A stretch of 64,000 bases of DNA from contig NZ_FZNO01000004.1 of the NCBI RefSeq assembly GCF_900188025.1, forward strand, positions 147,095-211,094, written 5' to 3'. This document shows, in pieces, positions 35,295 through 43,816 of this stretch. The stretch is from Blastococcus mobilis. GTDB taxonomy: Bacteria > Actinomycetota > Actinomycetes > Mycobacteriales > Geodermatophilaceae. The translations under genes were made by a program, and so were the position numbers. Within the stretch, counting starts at the first letter, position 1. Each line of letters begins with the position of its first letter. Below the pieces are notes generated by a model. That model searched no databases. It was not told where the DNA came from and was given only the letters and a program-made list of their open reading frames with translations.

Positions 35295-36433
35295 CAGTGC
35301 TCGCCCCCCTCGAACGAGGCGTGGTACTCGACGAACTCGGCCCGCTGGGCGGCCAGCGGTGGCGTCTGCTCGGCGTAGACGTGGTCGAACATCACCGTGG
35401 GGTCCGGATCGGGCATGTCCACCGTGCCGCTGCGGATCCGCGCGGCGAGCTCGTCGGCCTCGGCCTCGACGGAGTCGAAGAAGGCGGCGTCGGCGACGCC
35501 GCTGCGCGAGAGGTAGGCCTTCAGCCGGGCGATCGGGTCGCGCAGCTTCCACTCCTCGAGCTCGCTGGCCAGCCGGTAGCGCGTCGGGTCGTCGGAGGTC
35601 GTGTGCGCGCCCATCCGGTAGGTGAACGCCTCGATGAACGTGGGGCCCTGACCCTCACGGGCGGCGGCGAGCGCGGCCCGGGTGACGGCCAGTACGGCGA
35701 GCACGTCGTTGCCGTCCACCCGCACGCCGGGGAACCCGAAGCCGGCGGCCCGCTGGAACAGCGGCACGCGGGACTGCCGCTCCAGCGGCACGCTGATCGC
35801 GTACTGGTTGTTCTGGCAGAAGAAGACGACCGGGGCGGAGAAGCTGGCGGCGAAGATCATCGCCTCGTTGACCTCGCCCTGGCTGGTGGCGCCGTCGCCG
35901 AGGAACGCCAGTACCGCGCTCTCCGCGCCGTCGCGCTGCACGCCCATGGCGTAGCCGGTGGCGTGCAGGCACTGCGCGCCGATGACGATCGTGTACAGGT
36001 TGAAGCCCAGCGCGGCCGGGTCCCAGCCGCCGTTGTCCACGCCGCGGAACAGGCCCATGACCTGCAGCGGGTCGACCCCCCGGGTCCACGCGACGCCGTG
36101 CTCGCGGTACGTCGGGAAGGCCATGTCGTCGGGCTGCAGCGCGCGGCCGGCGCCGACCTGCGCGGCCTCCTGACCCAGGAGCGAGGCCCAGATGCCCAGC
36201 TCGCCCTGGCGCTGCAGGGCCGTCGCCTCGACGTCCCACCGGCGGACCAGCGCGAGATCGCGGTACAGGCCGCGCAGCTCGTCGTCGGAGATGTCGAGGG
36301 AGTAGTCCGGGTGCTCGACCCGCTCGCCCTCCGGCGTGAGCAGCTGGACGAGGTCGGGCTGCTCCGGCAGATGCGGGGACGCTGCCCCGGGTACGGGGTC
36401 GACCACCTCGGTGGCCTGGCGCAACGCTGTCAC
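35294..36433 (-). CDS. 2-oxoisovalerate dehydrogenase E1 alpha subunit
   Basis: A 379-residue subunit that decarboxylates branched-chain 2-oxoacids with thiamine diphosphate. The ThDP motif AFLGDGATSQGEVNEAMIFA ends near QNNQYAISVPLE, and YRMGAHTTSDDPTRYR carries the phosphorylation-loop-like sequence. GTG at 36433 follows GAGGAGAGCCCC; upstream frame is less protein-like. It is the first gene of the operon and is divergent from an Lrp/AsnC gene, a typical regulator of branched-chain amino acid catabolism. Confidence 0.92.
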   Translation of the reverse strand: MTALRQATEVVDPVPGAASPHLPEQPDLVQLLTPEGERVEHPDYSLDISDDELRGLYRDLALVRRWDVEATALQRQGELGIWASLLGQEAAQVGAGRALQPDDMAFPTYREHGVAWTRGVDPLQVMGLFRGVDNGGWDPAALGFNLYTIVIGAQCLHATGYAMGVQRDGAESAVLAFLGDGATSQGEVNEAMIFAASFSAPVVFFCQNNQYAISVPLERQSRVPLFQRAAGFGFPGVRVDGNDVLAVLAVTRAALAAAREGQGPTFIEAFTYRMGAHTTSDDPTRYRLASELEEWKLRDPIARLKAYLSRSGVADAAFFDSVEAEADELAARIRSGTVDMPDPDPTVMFDHVYAEQTPPLAAQRAEFVEYHASFEGGEH

Positions 36434-36574
36434 GGGGCTCTCCTCGCCGTCTGCCGCCGGTGCCGGGGTCACCGGCCCGCGGTCGTGGACGTGTCCGGGA
36501 CGCCCGGGTGTGGCGCCCTTCACACATCCTGACACGACATCCCGGCAGGTGAGCAACCCCACGCCTGTAACGAT

Positions 36575-36605
36575 CTGCGCAACATCGCCCGAACTGAGTG
36601 CGCAG
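36575..36605. promoter_or_regulatory. CTGCGCA / TGCGCAG inverted repeat, candidate Lrp site
   Basis: Perfect 7-bp arms 17 bases apart lie between the E1 alpha gene and lrp, 43 bases before the latter. Each arm is next to a CGATC/ACGATC block, extending the symmetry imperfectly. Position fits control of both divergent promoters. Confidence 0.5.
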
Positions 36606-36647
36606 AACGATCGTGCACGACGCGGTGACAATGTCAGACTGAGCAAC

Positions 36648-37133
36648 GTGCCCGAGGTCGACGCCACCGACGCCCGGTTGCTCCTGGCCCTGGGCGAGGA
36701 CCCCCGAGCGAGTGTGATGGCGCTGTCGCACCGCCTGGGGCTGGCCCGCAACACCGTGCAGGCCCGGCTCGCCCGGCTGGAGAGCAACGGCGTGCTCGCC
36801 CCCCTGGACCGGCGGGTGCGCCCGGAGGCCCTCGGCTACCGGCTGAGCGCGTACGTGACCGTGCAGGTGGCGCAGCGCGGCCTCGCCGACGTCAGCGCCG
36901 CACTCGCACAGATTCCCGAGGTGCTCGAGGTGACCGGCCTGTCCGGTGTGGCCGACCTGCTCGTGCAGGTCGCCGCGAAGGACGCCGACGACCTGTGGCG
37001 CCTCACCGAGCAGGTCCTGGCCATTCCCGGCGTCCAGCGGATCGACACCGCCCTGGCGATGCGGCGGTTCGTCGACCACCGGCTCGGGCCGCTGCTCGAG
37101 CGGGCCGCGGGGGAAGGGCGCGGCACGGACTGA
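36648..37133 (+). CDS. Lrp/AsnC family transcriptional regulator
   Basis: A 161-residue regulator with N-terminal helix-turn-helix (ASVMALSHRLGLARNTVQAR) and C-terminal RAM ligand-binding domain (VAQRGLADVSAALAQIPEVL, VTGLSGVADLLVQVAAKD). It is divergent from the branched-chain 2-oxoacid dehydrogenase operon and probably senses a branched-chain amino acid or derivative to control it. GTG at 36648 has CAGACT 7 nt upstream and no ribosome site. Confidence 0.92.
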   Translation: MPEVDATDARLLLALGEDPRASVMALSHRLGLARNTVQARLARLESNGVLAPLDRRVRPEALGYRLSAYVTVQVAQRGLADVSAALAQIPEVLEVTGLSGVADLLVQVAAKDADDLWRLTEQVLAIPGVQRIDTALAMRRFVDHRLGPLLERAAGEGRGTD

Positions 37134-37244
37134 GCGATCGGCGCGGCCGCTACACCCGGGACGCCCGGGTCCGATACCGCTGCCCCGTGCCGAGCCGCGT
37201 GGGCCACCGTTCCGCTGGTCGTCCGCCCGGGTAGGGCGGGAGTC

Positions 37245-37763
37245 ATGGCGAGGACGACCCCGATGGGCACGTTGGGCAAGGGCACACGCGGCATCAGCAC
37301 GGCCGGCTGGATGCTGCGCGGAGCCGCGGCGGGGGCGGCGGGCAGCACCGCGCTGAACGCCGTCACCTACCTGGACATGGCCCTCCGGGGCCGGGGTACC
37401 AGCTCCACGCCGGAGGACACCGTCGAGAAGCTGGCCGAGACCGCGCACCTGACCATCCCGGGCGAGGGGGACACGCGGCGGAACCGGGTGCAGGGGCTCG
37501 GTCCGCTGCTGGGGCTCGTCGCCGGGGTGGGGGTCGGCGTCCTGGGCGGCCTCGCTCGGGCGGCGGGGTACCGCTCGAGCACGCCGGTCGGGACGGTGGT
37601 GACGACGCTGGGTGTGCTGGTGGCCGCCAACGGACCCATGACCGCACTGGGGATCACCGACCCCCGCACCTGGTCGGGCACCGACTGGCTCAGCGACCTG
37701 GTCCCGCACCTGGCCTACGGCGTCGTCGTCACGACGACGATGGACGCCTTCGATCGGCCCTGA
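37245..37763 (+). CDS. Hypothetical membrane protein (172 aa)
   Basis: The 172-residue protein has hydrophobic, Gly/Ala-rich segments at about residues 22-42 (MLRGAAAGAAGSTALNAVTY), 85-105 (LGLVAGVGVGVLGGLARAAG), 112-130 and 150-165, so it is likely membrane-bound. It resembles conserved actinobacterial hypothetical proteins without assigned function. ATG at 37245 is preceded at 7 nt by TAGGGC. No operon partner is evident. Confidence 0.75.
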   Translation: MARTTPMGTLGKGTRGISTAGWMLRGAAAGAAGSTALNAVTYLDMALRGRGTSSTPEDTVEKLAETAHLTIPGEGDTRRNRVQGLGPLLGLVAGVGVGVLGGLARAAGYRSSTPVGTVVTTLGVLVAANGPMTALGITDPRTWSGTDWLSDLVPHLAYGVVVTTTMDAFDRP

Positions 37764-37803
37764 CCGGCGAGAACGGCCGGTTCCGTAGGGCACACTGCCC
37801 GGC

Positions 37804-38424
37804 GTGGACGAGATCACGACCGAGGCGGAGCTCCGGGAGCTGCTGGGCGAGCCGACCCCGCGGATCGCGAACAAGGACCTGCCCGCCCTCGATGAGATCG
37901 GCCGTCAGTGGCTGGCCTCCTCGCCGTTCTGCCTGGTGGCCACCAGCGCCGCCGACGGCAGCTGCGACGTCTCCCCGAAGGGCGACCCGCCCGGTTTCAC
38001 GCTCGTCCTGGACGACGCGACGATCGCCCTGCCCGAGCGGGCGGGGAACCGCCGGGCGGACGGCTTCCGCAACATCCTGAGCAACCCTCACGTGGGGTTG
38101 GTCTACCTCCTGCCCGGCCGGGGCGACACGCTGCGGATCAACGGCCGGGCGCGCCTGGCGCGCGACGCCGACCTGCTCGACCGGATGGTCGTCACGGGGC
38201 ATCGTCCGCTGCTCGCGATGGTCGTGGAGATCGAGCAGGTGTACTTCCCCTGCGCCAAGGCCTTCCTGCGTTCCGCGCTGTGGGACCCGACGACCTGGCA
38301 GCCGGACGCGATCGCCCCGCGGCCGGTCATCGCGCAGCGCGAGCGGCCGGAGGAGTCGCTGGCCGACCTGGAGCGCTACTACGGCGAGCAGTACTCGGCC
38401 GGGCTCTATCCGACGGCCGGCTGA
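37804..38424 (+). CDS. Pyridoxamine 5'-phosphate oxidase family flavin-binding protein
   Basis: A 206-residue split-barrel protein. PFCLVATSAADGSCDVSPKG and the motif RADGFRNILSNPHVGLVYLL match the FMN-binding fold of MSMEG_1061-like PPOX family proteins, and LRINGRARLARDADLL follows. It is a general-stress-type flavin/F420 binder of unknown substrate. GTG at 37804 has CACACT 7 nt upstream. The C-terminal region RPEESLADLERYYGEQYSAG is conserved in the family. It is monocistronic. Confidence 0.87.
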   Translation: MDEITTEAELRELLGEPTPRIANKDLPALDEIGRQWLASSPFCLVATSAADGSCDVSPKGDPPGFTLVLDDATIALPERAGNRRADGFRNILSNPHVGLVYLLPGRGDTLRINGRARLARDADLLDRMVVTGHRPLLAMVVEIEQVYFPCAKAFLRSALWDPTTWQPDAIAPRPVIAQRERPEESLADLERYYGEQYSAGLYPTAG

Positions 38425-38491
38425 GTGGTGCACGACATCGGCGATCTCGGCCCCGTCAGCGCCTGGTGGGCTGTGCGGATCACGCCGCGGA

Positions 38492-39814
38492 TCAGCGCCA
38501 GCCGGCCTCGTCGACCCCGCCGGGCACCGGGGCATCGGTGTCGTACGGCGTCCGGGTGAAGACGAACGTGTCCAGGTCCAGGTGGTCCTCGGCGATGCGC
38601 AGCGTCTCGCCGGCGAAGTAGCCGTCCAGCCCGACCCACATGCCGTCGTCCTGGGCGGTGAACCGGCTGGCGCGACCGCTGCGGCCGGGCAGCGGCATGA
38701 GGTGCAGCATCCCTGCGCCCACCGCGCGCAGGACGTACGGCGAGGGCCCCCAGAACCAGACGCCCAGCAGCTCCAGGGGGACCGGCGACGGCGAGGGGCG
38801 CCACGGCTCCACGACCCGCGGCTCGGCTGCCCGCAGGTCGCTCAGCAGGCCGAACACCACCGCGTCGAGGCCGGCGGTCGTGTTGGCCAGAGACACCGCG
38901 CCGGTCGCCTCCTCCCGGTCGACGAAGACGCCGGCGAGGAAACCCGGCATCGACCCGCCGTGGCCGACCAGCGTCCGCCCGTCCATCCGGACCACCTGGA
39001 CGCCGAGCCCGTAGGCCGACCAGCCCGGCGCCGAGGAGTCCACGCCGGCCGGCACGGTCATCTCCTCGAGCGTCGCCGGGTCCAGGACGTCGCCGGTGTC
39101 GCCGATCAGGAACGCGGCGAAGCGGGCGAGGTCCTCGAGGGTCGCCCAGAGCTGCCCGGCGGCGGCCATCACGCCCGCGTGGTGTTCCGGCTCGGGCAGG
39201 ACGACGTCGGCCCACGGGTGGACGGCGGTGCCCTGGGCGGCCGGGGCGACGGGGCGGGGCGTCGTCCGGTCCATGCCCAGGGGCGCCAGGACCTCCGCGG
39301 TGACGGCGTCCTCCCACGAGGCGCCGCGTAGGCGTGCCACCAGCTCGCCGAGCAGGCCGAAGCCCAGGTTGGAGTAGTGGAAGCGGCGGGCCGCGCCGAG
39401 GACGACGTCCTCGGGGGCCAGGCCGAGGTCCTCCAGCGAGCCGCCCGGCGTCCGCTCCCACCAGCCACCGGGGCTCTCCGCGGAGGCGCCGGCGAGGTGC
39501 GACAGGAGCTGCCCGACCGTGCGGTTCCCGAACGGCGTGCCGGGCAGGTGCCCGTCGAGGTGGTCGTCGAGGTGCAGCCGGCCCTCGTCACGCAGCCGCA
39601 TCACGGCCACCGCGGTGACGGTTTTGCTGATCGAGCCGAGCCGGTACTGGACGTCGCTGTGCGGCTCGGCCACGTCGCCCCGGCCGGCCGACCAGGCCAG
39701 GTCCCCGTCGCGGACCACCCCGGCCACCAGGCTGGGCGACCGGCCCTCCCGCTGCGCACGGGCCGTCCGCGCCAGGAGGAGACGGGCGGTCGTCGGCAGC
39801 ACGGGTTCGGGCAT
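38492..39814 (-). CDS. Serine hydrolase of the beta-lactamase class C / penicillin-binding-like family
   Basis: A 440-residue protein with catalytic SISK (Ser-61, Lys-64), a YSN motif (FHYSNLGFGLLGEL) and HGG near residue 290 (VGHGGSMPGF), the class C beta-lactamase-like triad set. No signal peptide is seen, so it may be cytosolic and act as an esterase or peptidase rather than as a beta-lactamase. A C-terminal lipocalin-like extension of about 110 residues follows. ATG at 39814 has TACGGT 7 nt upstream, another probable leaderless start. Confidence 0.87.
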   Translation of the reverse strand: MPEPVLPTTARLLLARTARAQREGRSPSLVAGVVRDGDLAWSAGRGDVAEPHSDVQYRLGSISKTVTAVAVMRLRDEGRLHLDDHLDGHLPGTPFGNRTVGQLLSHLAGASAESPGGWWERTPGGSLEDLGLAPEDVVLGAARRFHYSNLGFGLLGELVARLRGASWEDAVTAEVLAPLGMDRTTPRPVAPAAQGTAVHPWADVVLPEPEHHAGVMAAAGQLWATLEDLARFAAFLIGDTGDVLDPATLEEMTVPAGVDSSAPGWSAYGLGVQVVRMDGRTLVGHGGSMPGFLAGVFVDREEATGAVSLANTTAGLDAVVFGLLSDLRAAEPRVVEPWRPSPSPVPLELLGVWFWGPSPYVLRAVGAGMLHLMPLPGRSGRASRFTAQDDGMWVGLDGYFAGETLRIAEDHLDLDTFVFTRTPYDTDAPVPGGVDEAGWR

Positions 39815-39852
39815 GTCGGCGACCGTAGCGAGCCGCGGCCGGGGACCGCAGG

Positions 39853-40176
39853 TCAGGCGGCGACGGCCGCGTCCTGCGGCAGCCGCCCGGACCGCGTCGC
39901 CCACCGCTCGAACAGGATGCTGGTGAGGGGTGGGATGGAGGCGACGAGAGCGAGCATCGTCGTCCCGATCGACCAGCGCAGCACCCGGGCGGCCACCAGC
40001 GCGACGACGACGTAGGCGATGAAGATCCCACCGTGGATCGGCCCGAAGATCTTCACGCCGAGCTCCGTGGTCTCCGGGACGTACTTGACGTACATGCCGA
40101 TCAGGAGGCCGATCCAGGAGAGGGCCTCGGCGACGGCGACGATGCGGAACGTGGTGGCGGCGGTGCGGCGGGTCAC
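39853..40176 (-). CDS. DUF3817 domain-containing membrane protein
   Basis: The 107-residue protein has three hydrophobic segments (VAEALSWIGLLIGMYVKYV, HGGIFIAYVVVALVAARVL and IGTTMLALVASIPPLTSIL) and the EALSWIGLL..GPIHGGIF pattern of DUF3817 integral membrane proteins, function unknown. GTG at 40176 follows GGGAGGATCGGGAC. It is the last chromosomal gene before the transposon that begins at 40495. Confidence 0.88.
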   Translation of the reverse strand: MTRRTAATTFRIVAVAEALSWIGLLIGMYVKYVPETTELGVKIFGPIHGGIFIAYVVVALVAARVLRWSIGTTMLALVASIPPLTSILFERWATRSGRLPQDAAVAA

Positions 40177-40487
40177 GTCCCGATCCTCCCCGAGCCCTCC
40201 CCCCGGTCGGCCCGCCTGCGGGGGTGACATTCCCTACCCGGCGGGCAGGCCGTGGGTCGGCCCGAGGGCCTCGAGGGCGCATGCGCGGTCGGTCCCGGCG
40301 ACGGAAGCCGAGCGTGACGGACCCGTCCACCCTCCCTGCGGCGGTGGCCGGACCGATCGGCACGAGCGCGAGGGTGACAGGGTCGGGCGCGTGCGGGACT
40401 GGCTCGGCGGGAGTTCTGCCTGGTGCTGCTGCGCCGGATGGCCGACGTCCGCCCCGATCTCGTCGCAGACGCGGTCCCCCGCCTGGG
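40177..40487. other. Left flank of the transposon, possible degraded reading frame
   Basis: No intact gene. The stretch 40400-40494 reads [19 protein letters not shown] in one frame, and on the other side of the transposon 45580-45668 reads RATFARGLLQRVDGPVQG in another frame before a stop. Joined without the transposon they would need a frameshift within a run of nine G residues at 45557-45567, so an old, decayed gene is possible but weakly supported. Confidence 0.3.
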
Positions 40488-40494
40488 TGCGACG
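40488..40494. repeat. Target site duplication, left copy (TGCGACG)
   Basis: TGCGACG abuts the left end of the inverted repeat; the identical TGCGACG follows the right inverted repeat at 45550-45556. Confidence 0.85.
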
Positions 40495-40539
40495 CCAGTA
40501 CGGCAACACGTGGGGGGAAATGTGACACTTCGTCGCCGC
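40495..40539 (+). repeat. Left terminal inverted repeat (45 bp)
   Basis: Begins CCAGTACGGCAACACGTG at the outer end and ends CACTTCGTCGCCGC; identical over all 45 bases to the reverse complement of 45505-45549. Confidence 0.95.
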
Positions 40540-40778
40540 CTTGACCGGCGGAATCGCGAGCGTCGGATGGAGGCCGCCCGGCGCGGTGAGTTCTGAGGCT
40601 GGCGCTGTGCAGCCGCCGGGCGCCGCAGCGACACGCGGCCGCACGTATCCGCGGGAGAGGTGAGCCGGCGCTACGGCAGATCGGCGGCCGGCGCGTCCGT
40701 GCAGTGCTGCGGCGCGGGCGCCCGGCATCCTCCTGGCATGACGACGGCAAACCGTCTCTGGCTCATCGGCTTCTCGAG
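40540..40778. other. Transposon-internal non-coding stretch
   Basis: TTGACC directly inside the left repeat (40541) could be a promoter -35 element reading inward. No gene or strong hairpin is seen before the membrane protein at 40779. Confidence 0.3.
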
Positions 40779-41153
40779 ATGAAGGAACCCCACCCGGGTC
40801 GGCTCCGTCTGCCGCCTGGTCCCGGCGTAGTGCTCCTGCTGTTGGCGGTCGTGATGGCCGTCGGCACCCTGGCGGTCGCGTGGGCGCCGGCGCTCGGGGA
40901 TAACCGCAGTCAGGTGTGCCGCGACCGCGGAGCGCCCTACGCCCCGCCTTACGAGTCATGGCAGGTGGAGGCCCATCAGTCCTGGCTTCCGCTGGGGGTC
41001 ACCTGCACGTGGTCGAACCCGACCAACGGCAACGTCGTCCGCCAGGAACCGGCATGGGGGCCCACGGTCCTGGCTGGAGTGAGCTTCGTGTCGGGCCTCG
41101 CGTGGATCGTGGTCGTCGGCTGGCGCCGCCGTCAGCAACAGCCCACGGCCTGA
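40779..41153 (+). CDS. Small membrane protein, transposon cargo (124 aa)
   Basis: The 124-residue protein has two transmembrane helices, one at about residues 17-37 (VVLLLLAVVMAVGTLAVAWA) and one at 95-113 (VLAGVSFVSGLAWIVVVGW), with a 55-residue outside loop containing QVCRDRGAPYAPPYESW and VTCTWSNP (two Cys, possible disulfide). It ends in a basic cytoplasmic tail. No family is recognised with certainty. ATG at 40779 lacks a clear ribosome site; an upstream in-frame start at 40704 is possible. It lies inside the inverted repeats. Confidence 0.6.
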   Translation: MKEPHPGRLRLPPGPGVVLLLLAVVMAVGTLAVAWAPALGDNRSQVCRDRGAPYAPPYESWQVEAHQSWLPLGVTCTWSNPTNGNVVRQEPAWGPTVLAGVSFVSGLAWIVVVGWRRRQQQPTA

Positions 41154-41524
41154 CGTGACGAAGACGCCGCATCGTCTCGCCGGCTTCGGGAGCGCGAGGT
41201 GGACGATCCTCGACGTCCGTCGAAGTGTCAGCCGACGGGCCCGGGGACGAGATGCGACCAACGACAGCGGTGGTCCTCTGAGCCTGGCCGCGTGGGACCG
41301 CCGGGTGTCGTAGCGACACGCTGTGAACGGGTCCCGGCCGGGGTGCGGCTGCTGCCTTGCGATGACGGCGCTGCTGGCCGCCAGGTCGTCGCTGTGGCGT
41401 GAGGTGCGGCGCGCTGGTGTCGTAAGTGGCTCCGCCGACGAAGGCGCGCGCGGGGTGACGCCGTCGAGTGACGTTCCGGTATCGCTGCTGGCCCAAGCTG
41501 CGGCCGCCCGGCACTATCCGGACC
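41154..41524. other. Transposon-internal non-coding stretch
   Basis: No supported gene. GTGTCG-TAG-CGACAC at about 41308-41322 is a small hairpin. The 3' end holds the probable promoter of the lipoprotein (CACTAT at 41512-41517). Confidence 0.4.
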
Positions 41525-42112
41525 ATGAGGGCCCCACGACCGAGCGCGTCGCGCCGTCTGCTGGCGGCGTCCCTGCTGGTTGCTGTCGGCGTACTGGCGG
41601 GCTGCGGCGGTGCTGCGACCGCCACGCCGCAGGCGCCGCCCAGCTTCGTCAACGCTCCTTCCGACGACGGCCAGATGCACCTCCCACCAGCTGACACCAC
41701 GGTCGGGTTCAGGGAGCGGGCGCTCGCCGAGTTCCGCGACTTCCCGCAGTACGGGGGCACCGCGGTCAACCCTGACCACACCCGCTTGACCATCCGGTGG
41801 CACGGCGAGGTGCCCGACGCGCTGCGGCAGGTGATCGACGACTACGCCCCGCAGGTGCCCTTCGAGATCGTCATCGAGGGCACCGAGTTCCTGCCCGGCG
41901 ATCTGCGAGCCGAGGCGGACCGGCTGCTCCGTGAGCACGCGCCGGTCATCCAGGGGGCAGGGCCGCGGCCGGCTGGCGACGGGGTGGATGTGACCGTGTC
42001 GTCCCAGGCTGTCCAAGCGGCCGGGAGCGCCGAGGCGGCGCTCGCGGAGAACGGTGTGGTCAGCGACTTCCCGATCTTCGTCATCTCCGTTGGCGACGTC
42101 GAGCCGGCTTGA
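41525..42112 (+). CDS. Lipoprotein, transposon cargo (195 aa)
   Basis: The 195-residue protein has a signal sequence with lipobox VLAGC (Cys-27), so it should be anchored on the outer face of the membrane. The mature part (TTVGFRERALAEFRDFPQYG, HTRLTIRWHGEVPDALRQVI) looks like a small alpha/beta domain related in pattern to other actinobacterial lipoproteins, without a named family. ATG has CACTAT 7 nt upstream. It is convergent with the exonuclease gene, 42 bases apart, inside the transposon. How it relates to transposition is unclear; passenger gene is the simplest view. Confidence 0.7.
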   Translation: MRAPRPSASRRLLAASLLVAVGVLAGCGGAATATPQAPPSFVNAPSDDGQMHLPPADTTVGFRERALAEFRDFPQYGGTAVNPDHTRLTIRWHGEVPDALRQVIDDYAPQVPFEIVIEGTEFLPGDLRAEADRLLREHAPVIQGAGPRPAGDGVDVTVSSQAVQAAGSAEAALAENGVVSDFPIFVISVGDVEPA

Positions 42113-42154
42113 GAAGGGCCTCGGCTCGTTCCCGCAGGAGCCGGTGACCGGGCG

Positions 42155-43816
42155 TCAGCCGGCGGGCGGTAAACGGTGGAGCTGGTACCGGTAGGTGTGG
42201 CTGCTCTCCGGCGGGCGGAGCTCGATGTCGGCCGGCGTGCGACGCGGGTCGGCCTTGCGCGGCCGCGGCACCCGGGCCGCAGCGTGGCGGGCCTCGGCGG
42301 CGCGGCGGAATGAGCCGTGGAACCACGCCTCGAGGTCGCCGTATCCGGGGTTGGAGGTTGCCCCGGCGAGAACAGCCGTGACGAGCTGCTCCACGTCGCC
42401 GTCGCGGTCGGGGCTGCGCGCCCAGTGCCGGGCAACTTCCAGGGCGAGGTGCGGGTCGGCCAGCTGCAGGTCGCGTTCGACGGCCGAGGCGAGCAGCTTG
42501 CTGACCGTGGTGTGCTGGTGCTTGGCGCGGGCCTCCTGGACGACGACCCACAGCATGTGCGCGGCCACGTCGGACAGGCCCTGCGCCGGCCAGGTGTCGA
42601 TCTTGCGGGCGCTCTTGCCGTAGTACAGGTCCTTCTTCACCTGCTTGGACAGCAGACTGACCGGGACGCCGGCGGCGGTGGTGCCGTAGTCGAGGGCGCG
42701 GCGGGTGAGCAGCTGGTAGATGACGTCGCGCGGACAGGGCCCGCCGGCGACGCAGGCCGGGCAGGCGGCGTGCGGCTCGCACGGCTTGGCGTCGCGGATG
42801 TGCCGGTGGTTGGCCTTGTACCAGGCCCGTGCCGCGGGCCTGTCGAGCCGTTCGAGCAGGGGTTCCAGCCCGACAAGCAGAGTGCCCATGTCACCGGGGT
42901 CGCGGGAGGTGGCCAGCAGCCCGGTGAGCCGGTCGAGCAGCCGGGGCGCCTGGCGCTCGTCGTAGAGCACCTTCGCGGCGATGGTCGGGCAGTGCAGCCG
43001 CACGCAGGCGGCGACCTTCGCGGTCCAGGCGTCGAGGGCGTCCTCGCTCGGGCGGGCCGGAAGCCGGCCTCGGCCGTGGCAGGAGCGGACGTGTCCGGCG
43101 GGGATCTGCGGCGCCCGCATCCGCCGCCGGCGGCGGACGGTGGCCGCGATGTCGCCGCTGCGCTTGGGCTTGGCGACGCGGCAGAACTCCTCCCAGCTGG
43201 TGATGCCCGCCAGCGCGGCCTCGGCCAGCAGGCAGTCGAGGACCTCGGCGGTGTCCTGGGCGTCCTTGAGCGCCTTGTGCAGCCGCGCCTGGGCGCGCGG
43301 GACGGCGAGGGCGGTGTCGATGCCGTAGCGGGTGGCGAGGTCGGTGAGCTTGGCGAAGTTGGCGACGCCGGGCAGCTTCAGCCGCACGCCGAGGAACTCG
43401 GTGTCGAACACGAGCCGGTCGAACGGGGCCATCCCGGCGCGGGCGTAGGCCGAGGCCAGGTGCCCGACGTCGAACAGGGCGTTGTGGCAGACCAGCGACG
43501 CGTCCGGGTAGCGGGCGAGGAACGCGTCCAGCTCGGCGAGCACGGTGGCGACCTCGGGCTGGCCGGTGAGGTCGGCGGTGCGGATGCCGTTGTAGGCGCT
43601 GCTGTCCTTGTCCACCGGCACGCCGGGGTTGGCCAGCCGGTGGAAGGTCGCCCGGCGGGTGCCGTTGAGCAGCACGACCGCCCCGACCGAGATCGGGTGG
43701 TAGGCGGCGTCGGCGGTCCTGGTCGCCTTCGTGCGGGTGGTCTCGATGTCGAGCACGACGAACTCGCGGCCGGCGACCAGCTCCCGGTAGGCCGCGCCCT
43801 TCTCCTGGGCGCTCAT
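42155..43816 (-). CDS. DEDDh exonuclease with cysteine-cluster region, transposon-encoded
   Basis: A 553-residue protein. The N-terminal DnaQ/RNase T-like 3'-5' exonuclease fold has all five catalytic residues: Asp-23 and Glu-25 (VLDIETT), Asp-116 (HNALFDVGHL), His-180 and Asp-185 (LHKALKDAQDT). A basic stretch near 215-235 (VRRRRRMRAP) and a second helical domain follow, with a CxnCxxCxnC cluster (Cys-346, 352, 355, 361) that may bind zinc. ATG overlaps the transposase stop by 4 bases, so the two proteins are coupled. It may process single-stranded ends or RNA during transposition; this is inference. Confidence 0.85.
   Translation of the reverse strand: MSAQEKGAAYRELVAGREFVVLDIETTRTKATRTADAAYHPISVGAVVLLNGTRRATFHRLANPGVPVDKDSSAYNGIRTADLTGQPEVATVLAELDAFLARYPDASLVCHNALFDVGHLASAYARAGMAPFDRLVFDTEFLGVRLKLPGVANFAKLTDLATRYGIDTALAVPRAQARLHKALKDAQDTAEVLDCLLAEAALAGITSWEEFCRVAKPKRSGDIAATVRRRRRMRAPQIPAGHVRSCHGRGRLPARPSEDALDAWTAKVAACVRLHCPTIAAKVLYDERQAPRLLDRLTGLLATSRDPGDMGTLLVGLEPLLERLDRPAARAWYKANHRHIRDAKPCEPHAACPACVAGGPCPRDVIYQLLTRRALDYGTTAAGVPVSLLSKQVKKDLYYGKSARKIDTWPAQGLSDVAAHMLWVVVQEARAKHQHTTVSKLLASAVERDLQLADPHLALEVARHWARSPDRDGDVEQLVTAVLAGATSNPGYGDLEAWFHGSFRRAAEARHAAARVPRPRKADPRRTPADIELRPPESSHTYRYQLHRLPPAG

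Noticed and set aside
40224..40544. Open frame of 106 codons running across the transposon left end
   Set aside because: Its composition is Arg/Gly/Pro-rich and it reads through the inverted repeat; no protein-like pattern.
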